Assembly (NCBI GenBank): GCA_004296815.1
Contig: SCVT01000196.1
Coordinates: 1-7,426, forward strand
Reading direction: 5' to 3'
Length of the DNA: 7,426 nt
Origin: Reyranella sp.
GTDB taxonomy: Bacteria; Pseudomonadota; Alphaproteobacteria; Reyranellales; Reyranellaceae
Position numbers and translations under genes: made by a program. This document shows, in pieces, positions 1 through 6,290 of the stretch (positions within the stretch are counted from its first letter, which is position 1; every line of letters begins with the position of its first letter). The notes beneath the pieces were generated by a model, which worked only from the letters and a program-made list of their open reading frames with translations, was not told the origin of the DNA and did not search any database.

Positions 1-341
1 GCGACGAACACCGGCCGGCTGATCACCCAGTCGGGCAGGTGGTTGCCGCCCGCCGTGTAGGGATCGTTGAGGAGAAACACGTCATCTGGATCGATGGCGC
101 CGGCGAAGTCGCGCAGGATCGCGCGCACGGCGAAGCCGCCGCCGCCGGTATGGATCGGGATGCCGTCGGCCTGGCTGATCAGCGTGCCGCGGGCGTCGGC
201 GATGAAGCAGGAGAAGTCGTGGCTCTGGCTGAAGATCGGCGACCGCGCCGTGCGCGTCATCACCCAGCCCATCTGGTGGGAGATGTGGTCGAGCCGGTTC
301 TGGACCAGCGCCAGCGTGACGGGATCGAGCGTCGCGGTCAT
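1..341 (-). CDS. hyuB: Hydantoinase B / 5-oxoprolinase family subunit, N-terminal 113 residues (runs off the left edge)
   Basis: The reading frame from the ATG at 341-339 stays open to the left edge. It gives 113 residues of a HyuB-type protein, which is usually 500-600 residues, so most of the gene lies outside the window. HyuB proteins pair with HyuA in ATP-dependent hydrolysis of hydantoin or oxoproline rings; relatives are subunits of acetone and acetophenone carboxylases. The family signature NDPYTAGGNHLPDW is at residues 92-105, and the N-terminal part (DPVTLALVQNRLDHI, residues 6-20) is typical. The start is well supported: a GGGAGG ribosome binding site lies 6 nt upstream, inside the end of hyuA, and the ATG overlaps the hyuA stop codon (ATGA), which implies translational coupling. 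The substrate cannot be told from this fragment. The signature is one residue longer than the common NDPYxGGTHxxD form I remember for the family. Confidence 0.93.
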   Translation of the reverse strand, partial: MTATLDPVTLALVQNRLDHISHQMGWVMTRTARSPIFSQSHDFSCFIADARGTLISQADGIPIHTGGGGFAVRAILRDFAGAIDPDDVFLLNDPYTAGGNHLPDWVISRPVFV

Positions 342-2434
342 GCCGCACCTCCCACATGCACGAGAAAGTCGTCGCGCGGATCGACCTCGAGAAGATCGTT
401 CGGGCCGACGAAGGCGGTCGTGGTGCGCTCCTCGACCAGCAATGGGCCTTTCAGCTTGCAGCCCGGCGCCAGGTCGGCGCCGTCGTAGACCGGCACGTCG
501 CGCCAGCCGGTCGCGGGATCGATCCAGACCTTGCGTGTCTCGCGCGGCTTCGGCGTGCCCTGCTGCGGCGGCTGCACTGCGGGCGGCGTCCAGTCGAGCT
601 TGCCGCGGCCCACGACGCGCAGCGCGGTGATCTCGATGCGGCCGCCGGGCTGGATGTGGCCGAACAGCCGCTGGTGCTCGGTCTCGAAGGCCTTGCGCGC
701 CGCCGCCGCGTCGAAGCCCTTGGCGGCGACGCCGACGCGCACCGGCCATTGCTGGCCCTCGTAGCGCAGGTCGGCCTCGCGCTCGATCACGACCTCGTCC
801 TTGCCGAACCCGTCCTTGGCCAGCGCCTCGTGGGCGCGCGCCTCGACCGGCGCGAAAGCGGTTTCAAGCGCCGACGCGTCGACCTTGTCGAGATCGCCGA
901 GGAAGACCTGCAGATAGTCCTGCCGCACGTCGGACTGCAGCATGCCCATGGCGCAGAAGGCGCCGGCGGCGCGGGGCAGCAGGGCGCGCCGGCTGCCGAG
1001 TGCTCGCGCAACGGCTGTGCCGTGCATCGGGCCGGCGCCGCCCGCGGCGACGAGGGTGAAGGTCGCGGGATTGTGGCCGCGCTCGATGCTCAGCCGCTCG
1101 ACCGCGTGCAGCAGGTTCTGCTCCAGCAGCCGGATCACGCCCGCCGCGGCGTCCTCCACGGAGAGGCCGAGCGGCTTGGCGAGCCTGGTCTCGACCGCCT
1201 GGCGCGCGAGCTTCGCGTCGAGCGTCACGGCGCCGCCGGCCAGCGGTCCCGGCCGCAGGCGGCCCAGCACAAGCTGCGCGTCGGTCACGGTCGGGTTCTC
1301 GCCGCCCAGCCCGTAGGCCGCGGGACCGGGCCGCGCGCCGGCGCCCTGCGGGCCGACATGCAGCAGGCCCGCATCGTCGACCCAGGCGATGGTGCCGCCG
1401 CCCGCGCCGACCGTGTGGATCTCCACCGACGGCGTCGTGAGGTGATAGCCGTCGATCGTGAGCGCGTCGGTGACGGCCACGTCGCCGCCCGCCATCACCA
1501 TCACGTCGCAGCTCGTGCCGCCGATCTCCATCGAGATCAGGTTGGCCTTCTCGCCGGGTGCCGCGCAGCCCTTGAGCGCGCCGACGCCCGCCGCCGGCCC
1601 CGACAGGACCAGCATCACCGGCCGCGCCGCGACCTGGTCGACCGAGACGGCGCCGCCGTTGCTCTGCAGCAGCAGCAGCGAACGCGGCAGGCCGAACTGG
1701 CGGAGCTGCTCGTCGAGAGCATGGAGATAGCTCGAGACCTTGGGCGCCACATAGGCGTTCACCACGGCGGTCGAGCCGCGCTCGTACTCGCCCATGGTCG
1801 GCATCACGTCGCTCGACAGCGATACCCACTTGCCCTTCCAGCTTTGCGCGAGCCGGCCGCCAACCGCACGCTCGTGGCTGCCATCGAGGAAGGAGTTGAA
1901 CAGGCAGACCGCGACAGACTCCACGCCCTCGGCCGCGAACACCTTGGCCGCCGCGTCGACGTCCTCAGGCTCGAGGGGCTTCAGCTCCTCGCCGCCGGCG
2001 CCGATGCGGCCGCGCACCGGCAGCCGCAGGTAGCGCGGCACCAGCACCTCGGGAAAAGGGGAGCGATGGTCCCACTGGTTCTCGCGGATGCCGCGACGGA
2101 TCTCGAGCGAATCACGGAAGCCCTCGGTCGTCAGCAGGCCGACCTTGGCGCCCTTCTTCTCGAGGATGGTGTTGGTGGCGACCGTCGAGCCGTGCACGAA
2201 CAGCGCGCAGTCGCGCAGCAGGGCCGTGAGCGTGATGTCGAGCTGCTTGGCCGCGAGCCTGAGCACACCCAGCACGCCTTCGCTGGGATCGGCCGGCACC
2301 GACGGCGACTTGAAGATGCGCACGGCGCCGGCGGCATCGCGCAGCACCATGTCGGTGAAGGTGCCGCCGACATCGACGCCGATGCGCCAAGGTGGAACGA
2401 GCGGAGCGGCGAGGGCGGAATGCAACGTGTCCAT
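338..2434 (-). CDS. hyuA: Hydantoinase A / 5-oxoprolinase family subunit (HyuA)
   Basis: The 698-residue protein is full length for HyuA (about 680-720). It is the ATP-binding subunit of a HyuA/HyuB enzyme of the hydantoinase/5-oxoprolinase/acetone carboxylase group, expected in the cytoplasm. An N-terminal domain spans about residues 17-195, with DVGGTFTD at 21-28 and HGSTVATNTILEKKG at 81-95. The central hydantoinase A domain (about 215-505) carries QSNGG (257-261), SGPAAGV (278-284), EIGGTSCDV (303-311), TVGAGGGTIA (341-350) and GGAGPMHG (465-472). A C-terminal domain runs to about residue 692. The glycine-rich motifs fit an actin/ASKHA-like nucleotide-binding fold. The ATG start has only a weak TAGG site 8 nt upstream, but no better start precedes the DVGGTFTD motif. 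The gene follows a Bug-type receptor by 40 nt and overlaps hyuB by 4 nt, so the three look co-transcribed. The exact substrate (hydantoin, N-methylhydantoin, oxoproline, ketone) is not predictable. Confidence 0.95.
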   Translation of the reverse strand: MDTLHSALAAPLVPPWRIGVDVGGTFTDMVLRDAAGAVRIFKSPSVPADPSEGVLGVLRLAAKQLDITLTALLRDCALFVHGSTVATNTILEKKGAKVGLLTTEGFRDSLEIRRGIRENQWDHRSPFPEVLVPRYLRLPVRGRIGAGGEELKPLEPEDVDAAAKVFAAEGVESVAVCLFNSFLDGSHERAVGGRLAQSWKGKWVSLSSDVMPTMGEYERGSTAVVNAYVAPKVSSYLHALDEQLRQFGLPRSLLLLQSNGGAVSVDQVAARPVMLVLSGPAAGVGALKGCAAPGEKANLISMEIGGTSCDVMVMAGGDVAVTDALTIDGYHLTTPSVEIHTVGAGGGTIAWVDDAGLLHVGPQGAGARPGPAAYGLGGENPTVTDAQLVLGRLRPGPLAGGAVTLDAKLARQAVETRLAKPLGLSVEDAAAGVIRLLEQNLLHAVERLSIERGHNPATFTLVAAGGAGPMHGTAVARALGSRRALLPRAAGAFCAMGMLQSDVRQDYLQVFLGDLDKVDASALETAFAPVEARAHEALAKDGFGKDEVVIEREADLRYEGQQWPVRVGVAAKGFDAAAARKAFETEHQRLFGHIQPGGRIEITALRVVGRGKLDWTPPAVQPPQQGTPKPRETRKVWIDPATGWRDVPVYDGADLAPGCKLKGPLLVEERTTTAFVGPNDLLEVDPRDDFLVHVGGAA

Positions 2435-2474
2435 GCGCCGAGCCTAGCACGGCCGGCGCATGGCCTGTCCCGGC

Positions 2475-3440
2475 TCAGGTCGGGGCGGGAATCTTCGCGT
2501 CCTTGATCACCTTGCGCCAGCGCACGGTCTCGTCGGCCAGGCGCTTGGCGTAGGCCTCGGGCGTGCCGCCGGTCGGAATGAAGCCGACCGCCATCAGCTT
2601 CTCGCGCACCGCCTCGACCTTGAGCGCAGCATTCACCGCGGCGTTGAGCTGCTGGATGATCTCGGGCGGCGTGCCCGCCGTCGTCGCCACGCCGAAATAG
2701 ACCGCAGCCTCGAGCTCCGGCATGCCGAGCTCGCTCGCGACGGGCACGTTGGGAATGTTGGCGACGCGGGTCTTCGCGCCGCACAGCAGGCCACGCATCG
2801 TGCCGGCGCGGATCTGCGCATCGACCGGCATCGTCACATCGACAAAGGCCGGGACGTGGCCCGCGACCGCGTCGCGCAGCGCTTCGGCCGCGGCCTTGTA
2901 GGGGATGTGCTGCAGCTTGCCGTTGGTGCGCGTCGCGATGACCTCGCCCCACAGGTGCGGCAGGCCGCCGGTGCTCGAGGTCGAGTAGTGAGTCGGGGCG
3001 GGCTGCGCCTTCACCCACTCGATGAATTCGCCGAAGGTCTTGGCGGGGTTGTTGGCGTTGACCGCCAGCACGCAGGGAATGTCGGCGAGCTGCGCGATCG
3101 GTGCGAGATCCTTCTGTGGGTCGATCTGCATGGGCACGTCGAACGCGGGCTGCAGCGCCGCCGTCGTCGTCAGCACCATGAGGCTCGTGCCGTCGGGCTT
3201 GCTCTTGGCCACGTTCACCATGCCGACCATCGTGCCGCCGCCCGGCCGGTTCTCGACCACGATGTTCTTGCCGGTGTCGGCCGACATGCGCTCCGCCAGC
3301 ACGCGGCCGGCCGTGTCGGTCGAGCCGCCCGGGCCGTAGGGCACGACGAGGCGGATCTGGCCGCTCTGTGCCGAGACGATGGACGGTGCGGCCAGCACGG
3401 CGAGGCTTCCGGTGACGACGGTACGGCGCGCGATCTTCAT
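2475..3440 (-). CDS. Bug/TctC-family periplasmic solute-binding protein (tripartite tricarboxylate transporter receptor type)
   Basis: The protein has 321 residues, the usual Bug/TctC length. It is a periplasmic two-lobed receptor for small carboxylated compounds. Residues 1-24 form a signal peptide (MKIARR, then a hydrophobic stretch ending VSA before QSG) with a twin-arginine-like RRTVVTG segment. Family motifs are VPYGPGGSTDTAGR (33-46), VENRPGGGT (62-70), HYSTSSTGGLPHLWGE (151-166), HIPYKAAAEAL (178-188) and IPNVPVASELGMP (229-241). The ATG at 3440 is chosen over an upstream TTG in the same frame because GGGAGGAAA lies 7 nt before it and the signal peptide begins there; the upstream extension would run through a terminator hairpin. 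It is followed by hyuA after 40 nt, so the ligand may be the substrate of HyuA/HyuB. No TctA or TctB membrane partners are in the window. The usual YKG after the HIP/HVP motif is YKA here. Confidence 0.93.
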   Translation of the reverse strand: MKIARRTVVTGSLAVLAAPSIVSAQSGQIRLVVPYGPGGSTDTAGRVLAERMSADTGKNIVVENRPGGGTMVGMVNVAKSKPDGTSLMVLTTTAALQPAFDVPMQIDPQKDLAPIAQLADIPCVLAVNANNPAKTFGEFIEWVKAQPAPTHYSTSSTGGLPHLWGEVIATRTNGKLQHIPYKAAAEALRDAVAGHVPAFVDVTMPVDAQIRAGTMRGLLCGAKTRVANIPNVPVASELGMPELEAAVYFGVATTAGTPPEIIQQLNAAVNAALKVEAVREKLMAVGFIPTGGTPEAYAKRLADETVRWRKVIKDAKIPAPT

Positions 3441-3493
3441 GACGGTCTTTCCTCCCAAGATTGGCCGGCAAGGTAAGGACCGCGTGGGGCAAC

Positions 3494-3524
3494 GAAAAGG
3501 CGGCTCGTACGCGCCGAGCCGCCT
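3494..3524 (-). terminator. Intrinsic terminator after the ferredoxin-NADP reductase gene
   Basis: A perfect 10-bp stem (AGGCGGCTCG at 3498-3507 with CGAGCCGCCT at 3515-3524) encloses a 7-nt loop. Read on the minus strand, the stem is followed directly by TTTTCG. It lies 34 nt beyond the reductase stop codon and 53 nt before the start of the downstream receptor gene. The U-run is short (four, one of them in the stem), so termination may be incomplete and some read-through into the receptor-hyuAB operon is possible. Confidence 0.75.
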
Positions 3525-3557
3525 GCCGCAATTTCGCAAATGACTGCGATTATGTGA

Positions 3558-4328
3558 TCAGTCGACGAAGGCCTTCTCGACCACGAACTCGCCCGGGACC
3601 GTCGTGCTGCCCTCGGTGAGGCCCGCGCCTTCGAGGGTGACGCGCAGGTCGGCCAGCATCTGCATGCTGCCGCACAGCATGAAGCGGTCGGTCTCCTTGT
3701 TGAGCGGCGGCAGGCCTACATCGCTGGCGAGCTGGCCGTTCTCGAGGAGGTGCGTGATGCGGCCGCGATACTTGAACGGCTCGCGCGTCACGGTCGGGTA
3801 GTAGATGAGCTTGTCGCGGACGAGATCGCCCAGGATCTCGTCGGCCGGCAGCTCGTCGGCGAGCTTGGAGCGGTAGGCGAGGTCGCGCACATGGCGGCAG
3901 CCATGGACCAGGATCACCTTCTCGAAGCGCTCGTAGATGTCGGGGTCGCGCACCAGCGAGAGGAACGGCGCGAGGCCGGTGCCGGTGCCCAGCAGGTAGA
4001 GGTTGCGGCCGGGCGTCAGGCTGTCGAGCAGCAGGGTGCCGGTGGCCTTGGCGCCGACCAGCACCGGATCGCCGGGCGTCAGGTCCTTGAGGCGCGAGGT
4101 CAGCCTGCCGTCCGGCACCTTGATCGAGAAGAACTCGAGCTCTTCGTCGTAGTGGGCGCTGGCGATCGAGTAGGCGCGCACCAGTGGCTTGCCCTCGATC
4201 TTGAGGCCGATCATCGTGAACTGGCCGCTGGCGAAGCGGAAACCCTTGTCGCGGGTCGTCCGGAAGCTGAACAACTCGTCGGTCCAGTGGTGCACCGACA
4301 ACACGGTCTCGTTTCTGAACGCGCTCAC
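3558..4328 (-). CDS. fpr: Ferredoxin/flavodoxin-NADP+ reductase (bacterial plant-type FNR)
   Basis: The 256-residue flavoenzyme moves electrons between NADP(H) and ferredoxin or flavodoxin in the cytoplasm; in proteobacteria it feeds Fe-S and radical enzymes and helps under oxidative stress. The FAD domain (about 1-100) contains RAYSIAS at 51-57, the flavin-binding RxYS motif. The NADP domain contains GTGTGLAPF (114-122), HGCRHVRDLAY (142-152), PTVTREPF (178-185) and FMLCGSMQM (216-224). The C-terminus GEFVVEKAFVD matches the proteobacterial subgroup that ends a few residues past the conserved aromatic/EKAF segment. The GTG start at 4328-4326 is preferred because TAGGAG precedes it by 8 nt and the resulting length fits the family (about 257). 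A longer frame reaching back to 4463 adds residues with no family likeness. It appears to be a single-gene transcript, bounded by the terminator at 4494-4523 upstream and the one at 3494-3524 downstream. Confidence 0.95.
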   Translation of the reverse strand: MSAFRNETVLSVHHWTDELFSFRTTRDKGFRFASGQFTMIGLKIEGKPLVRAYSIASAHYDEELEFFSIKVPDGRLTSRLKDLTPGDPVLVGAKATGTLLLDSLTPGRNLYLLGTGTGLAPFLSLVRDPDIYERFEKVILVHGCRHVRDLAYRSKLADELPADEILGDLVRDKLIYYPTVTREPFKYRGRITHLLENGQLASDVGLPPLNKETDRFMLCGSMQMLADLRVTLEGAGLTEGSTTVPGEFVVEKAFVD

Positions 4329-4404
4329 GCTCGACGCTCCTACGCAGGGCACTCGCCGCGGCCAGGGCCGGGCGGCACGGATATAGTGCGGTGCAGCATG
4401 AAAA

Positions 4405-4434
4405 GCCATACATGCGAGTAATTCGCAATAGCAA
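4405..4434 (-). promoter_or_regulatory. Candidate sigma70-type promoter for the ferredoxin-NADP reductase gene
   Basis: Read on the minus strand, TTGCTA (4434-4429, 4 of 6 matches to TTGACA) and TATGGC (4410-4405, 3 of 6 matches to TATAAT) are 18 nt apart. They sit in an A/T-rich patch that stands out from the very GC-rich surroundings, about 77 nt before the GTG start. An alternative -10, TATATC, lies near 4380-4385 without a good -35. A promoter must lie here because the upstream gene ends in a strong terminator, but the exact boxes are a guess. Confidence 0.3.
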
Positions 4435-4439
4435 ATTTG
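4413..4439. promoter_or_regulatory. Nested palindromes, possible operator upstream of the reductase gene
   Basis: Three overlapping dyads occur in 27 nt. They are TGCGAG-TAA-TTCGCA (4413-4427, one mismatched pair), ATTCGC-AATA-GCAAAT (4421-4436, one mismatched pair) and CAAATTTG (4432-4439, perfect). They overlap the candidate -35 and spacer, a usual place for a repressor or redox-regulator site. I cannot assign a regulator; the dyads resemble generic A/T-cored metalloregulator sites only loosely. Confidence 0.3.
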
Positions 4440-4493
4440 TCGCGTCCCGGGCGGCTTCGGCAAAAGGTCCTTTCCCGGCAGGCCGCGTTCACG

Positions 4494-4523
4494 AAAAAAG
4501 AGGCCCCCGATACGGGGGCCTCT
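4494..4523 (-). terminator. Strong intrinsic terminator after the 64-residue protein gene
   Basis: A perfect 11-bp stem (4499-4509 with 4513-4523; arms contain GAGGCCCCCG and CGGGGGCCTC) closes on a 3-nt loop. On the minus strand it is followed by six T (4499-4494, the first within the stem). It begins 19 nt after the stop codon of the small gene. In the plus direction the hairpin is followed only by CTCTTTG, so it is best read as a minus-strand terminator. Confidence 0.9.
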
Positions 4524-4542
4524 CTCTTTGTTCAGGCGATGC

Positions 4543-4737
4543 TTACTGCTGCTGGACCACCGTGGTGCCCGCCGGCTGCGGCGCGACCTGGACCTGCGCC
4601 TGCTGGGCCGGGGCCGGCTGCGAGTAGCCCTCCGAGTAGTTGGTCTGGCCGAGCTTGCCGTCGTTCACGACGTCGACGGTCGTGGCACCCAGGGTGAATG
4701 CACCCGCACCGATGGCGATCAGAAAGAAGAGCGGCAT
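4543..4737 (-). CDS. Small protein of unknown function, hydrophobic N-terminus and Gln/Pro-rich tail
   Basis: I do not recognise this 64-residue protein. Residues 1-20 (MPLFFLIAIGAGAFTLGATT) are hydrophobic and could be an uncleaved signal anchor or an unusual signal peptide. A short polar part follows (VDVVNDGKLGQTNYSEGYSQ, 21-40), then a low-complexity tail rich in Gln, Pro, Ala and Val, ending VVQQQ. That layout suggests a membrane-anchored or exported protein with a disordered tail. The evidence that it is a real gene is good: the ATG at 4737 has GGAGG 6 nt upstream, and a strong intrinsic terminator starts 19 nt after the TAA stop. An in-frame GTG or ATG-like start further upstream (frame reaches 4764) is not needed. 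It is not obviously linked in function to the transporter upstream or the reductase downstream; the promoter should lie in 4738-4911, where I see no convincing boxes. Confidence 0.78.
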   Translation of the reverse strand: MPLFFLIAIGAGAFTLGATTVDVVNDGKLGQTNYSEGYSQPAPAQQAQVQVAPQPAGTTVVQQQ

Positions 4738-4911
4738 GTCGTGCCTCCGTTGATTGTGTTCCAAGCCCGCGCCACCTCGCGGCGACGCGGACCGGGACCA
4801 ACGATGAGGGCACCGCGTGGCTGCGGTCCGAATCGCCGCATCGGCCCGTGTTCGTTCGGCGTTTGCGCGCCTTTGCGTGCAACCTCGCCGCGATGGTTGC
4901 TCAACTACGAT

Positions 4912-6174
4912 TCACGCCGCAGGCGACTTGTGGACCTCGAGCGGCGAGCGATACGTCTCCTTGAAGAAGAAGAGCGTGATGAAGGAGAGCACCGCCGCGC
5001 CCATGATGAGATAGGCGGGGCTCAGCAGATCGCCGGTGCGATAGACCAGCCATGTCGCGACCAGCGGCGTCAGACCGCCGATCAGGCCCAGCGTCACGTT
5101 GTAGCCCAGCGCGACCACCGTGCAGCGCACGCGCACCGGTGCGGACTCCACCATCAGCGTCGGCAGCGTGCCGGAGAAGAGGCCGATCGCCAGCGTGAGG
5201 CCGAGCTGCCCGATCAGGATCGCCCAGCCCGACATCAGCGCGAAGAACGGCACGGCGCCCAGGAAGGCGATGACGAGGGCGGCGTAGATCATCGGCTTGC
5301 GGCCGATGCGATCCGACAGCCAGCCGGTCGCGAGCGTGATCGGCAGCAGCGCGATCATGCTGATCGTGTTGATGCCCAGCGCCTGCGCCGTGCCGATGCG
5401 CTCGTCGATCTGCAGCCAGCTCACGACGTAGACGAACACGACGTAGAAGCCGATCGCGCCGAAGATGGCGAGTCCTGCTAGCCGCGCTAGAAGCGCGCGA
5501 TGGTGGCGGAAGATCTCGATCGCCGGCGAATGGTCGGCGCTCGCTTCGGGTGCGCTCTCGGGCATGTGACGGCGCAGGAAGAAGCCCACGAGGCCCAGCA
5601 GCAGTCCGGCGAGGAAGGGGATGCGCCAGCCCCACTCGTCCATCGCCGCGGCCGGCAGCAGGTAGCCCAGCACCGAGCCGGTGGCGGAGCCCAGCAGCAT
5701 GCCGAGCAGCGCGCCGCTCTCGCCGATGCTGCCGATGAAGCCGCGCCGGTGGGGCGGCGCATGTTCGACCATGAAGACGATGGAGGTGGTGTACTCGCCG
5801 CCCACCGACAGGCCCTGCACCATGCGCAGGAAGGTGAGCAGCACCGGCGCCATGATGCCGAGCACGGCGTAGCCCGGCAGCACGCCCACCAGGAAGGTCG
5901 GGATGGCCATGGCGGCGACGGAGACGGTGAGCGCGGTGCGGCGGCCATACTTGTCGCCGATATGGCCCAGCAGGATGGCGCCCAACGGGCGCATCAGGTA
6001 GCCCACGGCGAAGATGCCGAACGCCGACAGGAGCTGCGCCACCGCGCTCTCCTGAGGAAAGAACGCCCGGCCGATCTGGCTGGCGAAGTAGCCGTAGATC
6101 GCGAAATCGTACCATTCGAGGATATTGCCGATGGTGCCCGCGGCAACGATCCGACGCGTACTGGGCTGACTCAA
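4912..6174 (-). CDS. Major facilitator superfamily transporter, MHS (metabolite:H+ symporter) type
   Basis: The 420-residue inner-membrane protein has about twelve hydrophobic segments and belongs to the MHS group (relatives: ProP, KgtP, CitA, ShiA), which import organic acids, betaines or similar solutes with protons. Typical motifs are GNILEWYDFAIYGYFAS in TM1 (16-32), GHIGDKYGRR in loop 2-3 (70-79), RMVQGLSVGGEY in TM4 (117-128) and the second-half loop repeat GWLSDRIGRKP (284-294). A short cytoplasmic tail ends HKSPAA. The start chosen is TTG at 6174-6172, because GGGAG lies 7 nt upstream and the protein then begins SQPSTRRIVAAGTIGN, as in relatives. The frame is open further to a GTG at 6255, which would add a Pro-rich 27-residue stretch without a good ribosome binding site. 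A Bug-type receptor gene lies 157 nt upstream on the same strand. The substrate cannot be assigned. Confidence 0.92.
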   Translation of the reverse strand: MSQPSTRRIVAAGTIGNILEWYDFAIYGYFASQIGRAFFPQESAVAQLLSAFGIFAVGYLMRPLGAILLGHIGDKYGRRTALTVSVAAMAIPTFLVGVLPGYAVLGIMAPVLLTFLRMVQGLSVGGEYTTSIVFMVEHAPPHRRGFIGSIGESGALLGMLLGSATGSVLGYLLPAAAMDEWGWRIPFLAGLLLGLVGFFLRRHMPESAPEASADHSPAIEIFRHHRALLARLAGLAIFGAIGFYVVFVYVVSWLQIDERIGTAQALGINTISMIALLPITLATGWLSDRIGRKPMIYAALVIAFLGAVPFFALMSGWAILIGQLGLTLAIGLFSGTLPTLMVESAPVRVRCTVVALGYNVTLGLIGGLTPLVATWLVYRTGDLLSPAYLIMGAAVLSFITLFFFKETYRSPLEVHKSPAA

Positions 6175-6247
6175 AGCCGTACTCCCGCCCCCAACGGAGA
6201 TGGCCCGCTCGTCGGGGGACGATGCGGGCCAGGGAGCCGGAAACGGG

Positions 6248-6257
6248 GGGTGCACCC
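6248..6257. repeat. Perfect 10-bp palindrome in the leader of the transporter gene
   Basis: GGGTGCACCC is fully self-complementary and lies about 75 nt before the proposed TTG start of the MHS transporter. It could be a regulator half-site or a chance result of very high GC content; there is no second copy in the gap. Confidence 0.3.
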
Positions 6258-6290
6258 GCCGCCGGTAATGGGATCTCCCGGGGGGTGGTA

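Noticed and set aside
82..357. 91-residue minus-strand frame at the left edge
   Set aside because: It is the hyuB region read in the wrong phase. The frame starting at 341 gives the HyuB signature and has the ribosome binding site.
356..2506. 716-residue open frame on the plus strand, antisense to hyuA
   Set aside because: It mirrors the codon structure of hyuA in a high-GC genome. The translation is Arg/Ala/His-rich with no family motifs, while the minus-strand frame has clear HyuA domains.
2460..3476. 338-residue open frame on the plus strand opposite the first Bug receptor
   Set aside because: It is a shadow of the receptor gene: low-complexity Arg/Ala/Gly/His composition, no ribosome binding site context and no recognisable domain.
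2131..3531. 466-residue minus-strand frame spanning the receptor and the start of hyuA in another phase
   Set aside because: It is an Arg-rich translation of two real genes out of frame. It would cross both the receptor stop and the hyuA start.
3441..3539. Longer version of the first Bug receptor starting at the TTG at 3539
   Set aside because: The extension runs through the terminator hairpin and places the signal peptide 33 residues inside. The ATG at 3440 has a strong ribosome binding site.
4329..4463. Longer version of the ferredoxin-NADP reductase beginning at 4463
   Set aside because: The extra 45 residues do not resemble the family and cover the likely promoter and palindromes. The GTG at 4328 has a well-spaced ribosome binding site.
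4463..4473. AAAGG-T-CCTTT palindrome
   Set aside because: It is short and lies upstream of the likely reductase promoter, with no second copy or partner; probably chance.
4528..5481. 317-residue plus-strand frame opposite the small gene and the transporter
   Set aside because: The translation is dominated by Arg, Asp, Gln and His, typical of antisense GC-rich shadows, and it crosses an intergenic region and two real minus-strand genes.
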